DNA of 8,770 nt from the NCBI GenBank assembly GCA_021161105.1, contig JAGHBG010000177.1, forward strand, positions 1 to 8,770. The letters run 5' to 3'. Below, piece by piece: positions 6,377 to 8,770 of this stretch. The notes beneath the pieces are model-generated. The model did not search any database. It saw nothing but the letters and a program-made list of their open reading frames with translations, and was not told the origin of the DNA. Position 1 is the first letter of the stretch. Each line of letters begins with the position of its first letter. The DNA comes from Thermotogaceae bacterium. GTDB lineage: Bacteria > Thermotogota > Thermotogae > Thermotogales > Thermotogaceae. Made by a program: the position numbers and the translations under genes.

Positions 6377-7639
6377 TTACTCACCGTACTCTTCAGCAAG
6401 ATATTTGTTAATTTCCTTGGTAGCCCAGTTTATTGCTTCATCAATGGTCATTTTATCGTACAGCACATTAGCGAACATTGTTCCAACTACACTTCTAATT
6501 TCATACCATACTCCGATTTGTGGGTCAAATACCCCATTTGGTATCTGGGAAATGGGAATCTCCGCATCAGGATTACTTGCAACATATTCTTTCCACGTCT
6601 TTGTTTCAAGTGCACTCTTTCTAACAGGAACATATCCGGTTTCTTTTGCCCAGAAAGCGGTTATTTCTGGGGAAACAAGGAATCTCATGAACTCCCAGGC
6701 TGCTTTCTTTTGCTCTTCAGATGCGGTATTGAACATTATAACATCTGTTCCAGCAAACGGAACTTTATTCGTTTTCCATGATGGAATAGGTGCCCATGTC
6801 CACTCGTGTTTCCCTTGAGTGGATCTTTCAACATAGGGTTTTCCTGCAATTGAACTGATATACATGATTACTTTTCCATCACCAAATGGACCATCCAGGT
6901 ATCCACCCTGAACAAATGCAATTTTGTCCTTCTTGTACATATCATAAAGGACCTGGAGAACTTTTCTGGCTTCTTCTGTATCGAGATTCGGTACCCATTT
7001 TCCATCAACCTTTTTGAGAATGGAACCACCATTAAGGCTTAAAAAGATCTGGAAAGTATCAACTGTGCTTCTGAAACCAAATCCGTACTGATCAATTTTT
7101 CCATCCCCATCAATATCATCAGTTAAAGTTTTAGCAGCTTCTATAAGCTCAGGAACAGTTTTTGGGATATCTACTCCATAAAGCATCATAGCATCAGTAT
7201 TTACATAAAGGATATAAAGTGATTTGTTGAATGGCAAAGCGTAAATTTTGTCTCCCCACATACAGTTGTCTCTGAATGGTTTCCAGATATCTTCCCATTC
7301 TTCCTTTGTAAAACCAATCGTTAGATCATTAACAAATTCGTTAAGTTCTTGAACAACACCTGCGTGAATAAGCTTCGCTGTCCAGTTTGAATATGCCTGA
7401 GAAATAGTTGGAAGCGATCCAGCCTGTGCTGCAGCCAGAAGCTTTTGTGAAAGTGCTCCGTAGTTTCCAACATAAACAGCTTTTACCTCAATATCAGGAT
7501 GTTTTTCGTTGAACATCTTCACGATTTCCTCTAAAGTTTTGCCATGCCCTCCACCCATAGCATGCCAGAATGTTACCTCTACCTTAGCGAAAGACACTAC
7601 AACGAGAACCGCCAATAGGAATATAACAAACTTTCTCAC
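6377..7639 (-). CDS. ABC-transporter extracellular solute-binding protein (family 1, UgpB-like)
   Basis: This is the periplasmic receptor of a carbohydrate or glycerol-phosphate class ABC importer. The start is the GTG at 7639, since GGAAGGGGGAGA lies just before it; the TTG at 7660 lies upstream of that site and is unlikely. The 420-residue precursor begins with a signal peptide (MRKFVIFLLAVLVVVSFA, cut after Ala18) and lacks a lipobox cysteine, so it is secreted free into the periplasm. The mature start, VEVTFWHAMGGGHGK, and the following NEKHPDIEVKAVYVGNYGAL stretch resemble UgpB-type proteins. DIDGDGKID near 175-183 is an EF-hand-like calcium-type loop common in these receptors. No permease or ATPase gene adjoins it: its downstream side is a terminator and a convergent gene, its upstream side a divergent pseudogene. 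It must share membrane components encoded elsewhere. The substrate is unknown. Confidence 0.92.
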   Translation of the reverse strand: MRKFVIFLLAVLVVVSFAKVEVTFWHAMGGGHGKTLEEIVKMFNEKHPDIEVKAVYVGNYGALSQKLLAAAQAGSLPTISQAYSNWTAKLIHAGVVQELNEFVNDLTIGFTKEEWEDIWKPFRDNCMWGDKIYALPFNKSLYILYVNTDAMMLYGVDIPKTVPELIEAAKTLTDDIDGDGKIDQYGFGFRSTVDTFQIFLSLNGGSILKKVDGKWVPNLDTEEARKVLQVLYDMYKKDKIAFVQGGYLDGPFGDGKVIMYISSIAGKPYVERSTQGKHEWTWAPIPSWKTNKVPFAGTDVIMFNTASEEQKKAAWEFMRFLVSPEITAFWAKETGYVPVRKSALETKTWKEYVASNPDAEIPISQIPNGVFDPQIGVWYEIRSVVGTMFANVLYDKMTIDEAINWATKEINKYLAEEYGE

Positions 7640-7655
7640 AATCTCTCCCCCTTCC

Positions 7656-7684
7656 TGCAAATTTTTGCACTTATAATTTTATCA
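7656..7684 (-). promoter_or_regulatory. Candidate promoter and operator of the solute-binding protein gene
   Basis: On the minus strand TGATAAAAT (7684-7676) is an extended -10 element without a good -35. Immediately downstream is an inverted repeat, TGCAAA-TT-TTTGCA (plus-strand reading, 7656-7669), lying at or just after the predicted transcript start and before the ribosome site. That position suits a repressor site, but the repeat is AT-rich and short. Confidence 0.35.
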
Positions 7685-7806
7685 CAAACGACTCTTGATA
7701 AAAAATAGTTCTATTTTCAGTGTATAGTACGAAAATTATCTTTGCTGTATCAATTTGAAATTTCCATTAATATAAAATCCATAAAACTTTTTGGGAAGTG
7801 GTGGGG

Positions 7807-8449
7807 ATGAAGAGGTTCTTGGTTGTTCTGATGCTTTCTGTTTTTATCATTTCAAGTTTCGCCGGGATCATTGAAGCTACAAAATTATTTTAGGAACCGA
7901 AGCAACCCCCTTCCTACCCTCCATTTGAATATGTTGATTAAGAGAGTAAACAATCAGTTGGATTTGATATTGAAATAGGACAAGCTATTGCAAGAAAACT
8001 ATGTGTGAAATTAGTGGTAAAAAACATAGCTTTCGATGGTCTCATTCCGGCTCTTTTAACAGTAAAGATCGATTTCATTGATGCAGCTATGGCGATAATG
8101 GAAGAAAGGGAAAAATGGTTGACTTCTCAGATCCATACTTCACAGCAGGACAGGTCATTGTGGTGAGGAAAGGTTCAGGATTTTCTCCAAAAGACTATGA
8201 AGATTTGTCAGATCACAGGGTAGGGATTCAACAGGGGACAGCAGCAGACATTGATGTGTCTAAAGTAAAAGGCGTGAGTATTGTAAGATACACAAGATTC
8301 ACCGATGCATTCCTTGATCTTGCTCTTGGAAGAACTGATGCAATGGTGTTAGATTTGCTCCTGCACAAGCTTATGTAAAATTTAATCCAAAGCTTGAAAT
8401 ACCAGATCCCATTTTGTCTCAAGAAGATTATGGAATTGATGTTAGAAAA
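7807..8449 (+). pseudogene. Decayed polar amino-acid ABC-transporter substrate-binding protein
   Basis: The ATG at 7807 opens a signal peptide (MKRFLVVLMLSVFIISSFA), followed by a recognisable GlnH/HisJ-family protein (family 3 receptor) broken across all three frames. Frame 1 ends at TAG 7891-7893. GTEAT is read in frame 0 at about 7893-7907. An extra 7 bases near 7906-7914 restore frame 1 for YPPFEYVD, which stops at TAA 7939-7941. Frame 1 continues as VGFDIEIGQAIA...FDGLIPALLT...EEREK to 8115. A lost base shifts to frame 0 for VDFSDPYFTAGQVIVVRKGS through DAMVLDL. Another lost base near 8359 shifts to frame 2 (AQAYVKFNPKLEIPDPILS), ending at DVRK (8449). The last 40-50 residues are missing. 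The open piece at 8115-8378 is only a fragment, not a gene. Confidence 0.93.
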
Positions 8450-8468
8450 TTAGATATTCCCCGTCTGT

Positions 8469-8770
8469 TCTGGTCTACCAGGCTTGGGATTAAGATCTGA
8501 AGCCTTTCCAGCAGCGGTTATAGCTCTTGGAATAAACAGCAAAGCTTATGTTGCAGAGATAGTAAGAGCTGGGATACACTCCGTTCCAAAAGGCAATATG
8601 AAGCTGCAAGATCTTCAGGAGTAACACATACAATGGCAATGAGATACGTCATACTTCCTCAAGCACTCAGAAATATATTACCAGCTCTCGGAAACGAATT
8701 TATCGCATTGTTGAAAGACGGTTCTCTTGTTTTCATTATTGGTATGGCAGAATTAATGAAGCCTGGTAAA
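8469..8770 (+). pseudogene. Decayed polar amino-acid ABC-transporter permease, 5' end lost, runs off the window
   Basis: The trace resumes in frame 0 at about 8469 with SGLPGLGLRSEAFPAAVIAL and continues through INSKAYVAEIVRAGIHSVPKG. This is the middle of a GlnP/HisM-family inner-membrane permease. One base is missing near 8594, after which frame 2 continues with EAARSSGVTHTMAMRYVILPQ, the EAA loop that contacts the ATPase, then LRNILPALGNEFIALLKD and IIGMAELMKPGK to the window end. By comparison with permeases of about 220 residues, the first 80-90 residues are absent, so the start and first membrane segments are gone. Within KDGSLVFIIG the family's usual Ser-Ser pattern is altered. It lies directly behind the truncated receptor, as in an intact transporter operon, so both were one operon before decay. 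Whether an ATPase gene follows cannot be seen. Confidence 0.92.

Noticed and set aside
7640..7660. TTG start at 7660 for the solute-binding protein
   Set aside because: The ribosome site GGAAGGGGGAGA lies after this codon and just before the GTG at 7639, which gives a normal signal peptide.
8115..8378. Open frame of 87 codons as a stand-alone transporter protein
   Set aside because: It is the middle third of the broken receptor. Its ATG is created by a frameshift after AAAAA, there is no ribosome site, and both ends of the domain lie in other frames.
7870..8605. Programmed frameshifting to explain the multi-frame receptor and permease
   Set aside because: There are too many shifts in both directions, an in-frame nonsense codon, a 7-base insertion and a missing segment. 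No slippery site with downstream structure recurs at the breaks.
1..8770. tRNA, rRNA, riboswitch, CRISPR or insertion sequence
   Set aside because: No cloverleaf, conserved ribosomal RNA block, spaced direct repeats or transposase motifs were seen on either strand. All long stretches are accounted for by genes, remnants or short intergenic DNA.

Overview
The window looks like a chromosomal segment of a thermophilic, AT-rich anaerobe of the Thermotogota, possibly near Kosmotoga. This placement rests on recalled family resemblance: the compact RpoD, the Thermotoga-type sugar-binding protein and the NADH oxidase/CoA-disulfide reductase-type flavoprotein. It also fits the strong GGAGG ribosome sites and the frequent TTG/GTG starts. 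No search was run, so the taxonomy is inference.

Bases 1-2543 hold the end of the macromolecular-synthesis operon: DNA primase (dnaG, cut by the window's left edge) and, 4 bases later, the housekeeping sigma factor (rpoD), closed by a strong intrinsic terminator. Convergent to it on the minus strand is an unrecognised exported protein of 193 residues with a very basic C-terminal tail. A roughly 300-base gap with a GC-rich palindrome follows. Next, also on the minus strand, comes a small charged helical protein of unknown function whose promoter is the best in the window. Divergent from it runs rsgA (ribosome-assembly GTPase), followed by an FAD/NAD-dependent disulfide-reductase-family flavoprotein with its own extended -10 promoter. 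A two-way terminator separates that from a minus-strand, apparently stand-alone, UgpB-like ABC solute-binding protein.

The right end (7807-8770) is the wreck of a polar amino-acid ABC transporter. A binding-protein gene carries frameshifts, a nonsense codon and a small insertion. It is joined by a deletion to the 3' part of an inner-membrane permease gene that is itself frameshifted. The coding trace can still be followed through all frames, so decay is recent on an evolutionary scale.

I see no RNA genes, CRISPR array, insertion sequence or recognisable new defence or biosynthetic system. The items most worth a second look are the decayed transporter, the exported basic-tail protein with the palindrome near its candidate promoter, and near-identical terminators that begin at the stop codons of two genes.
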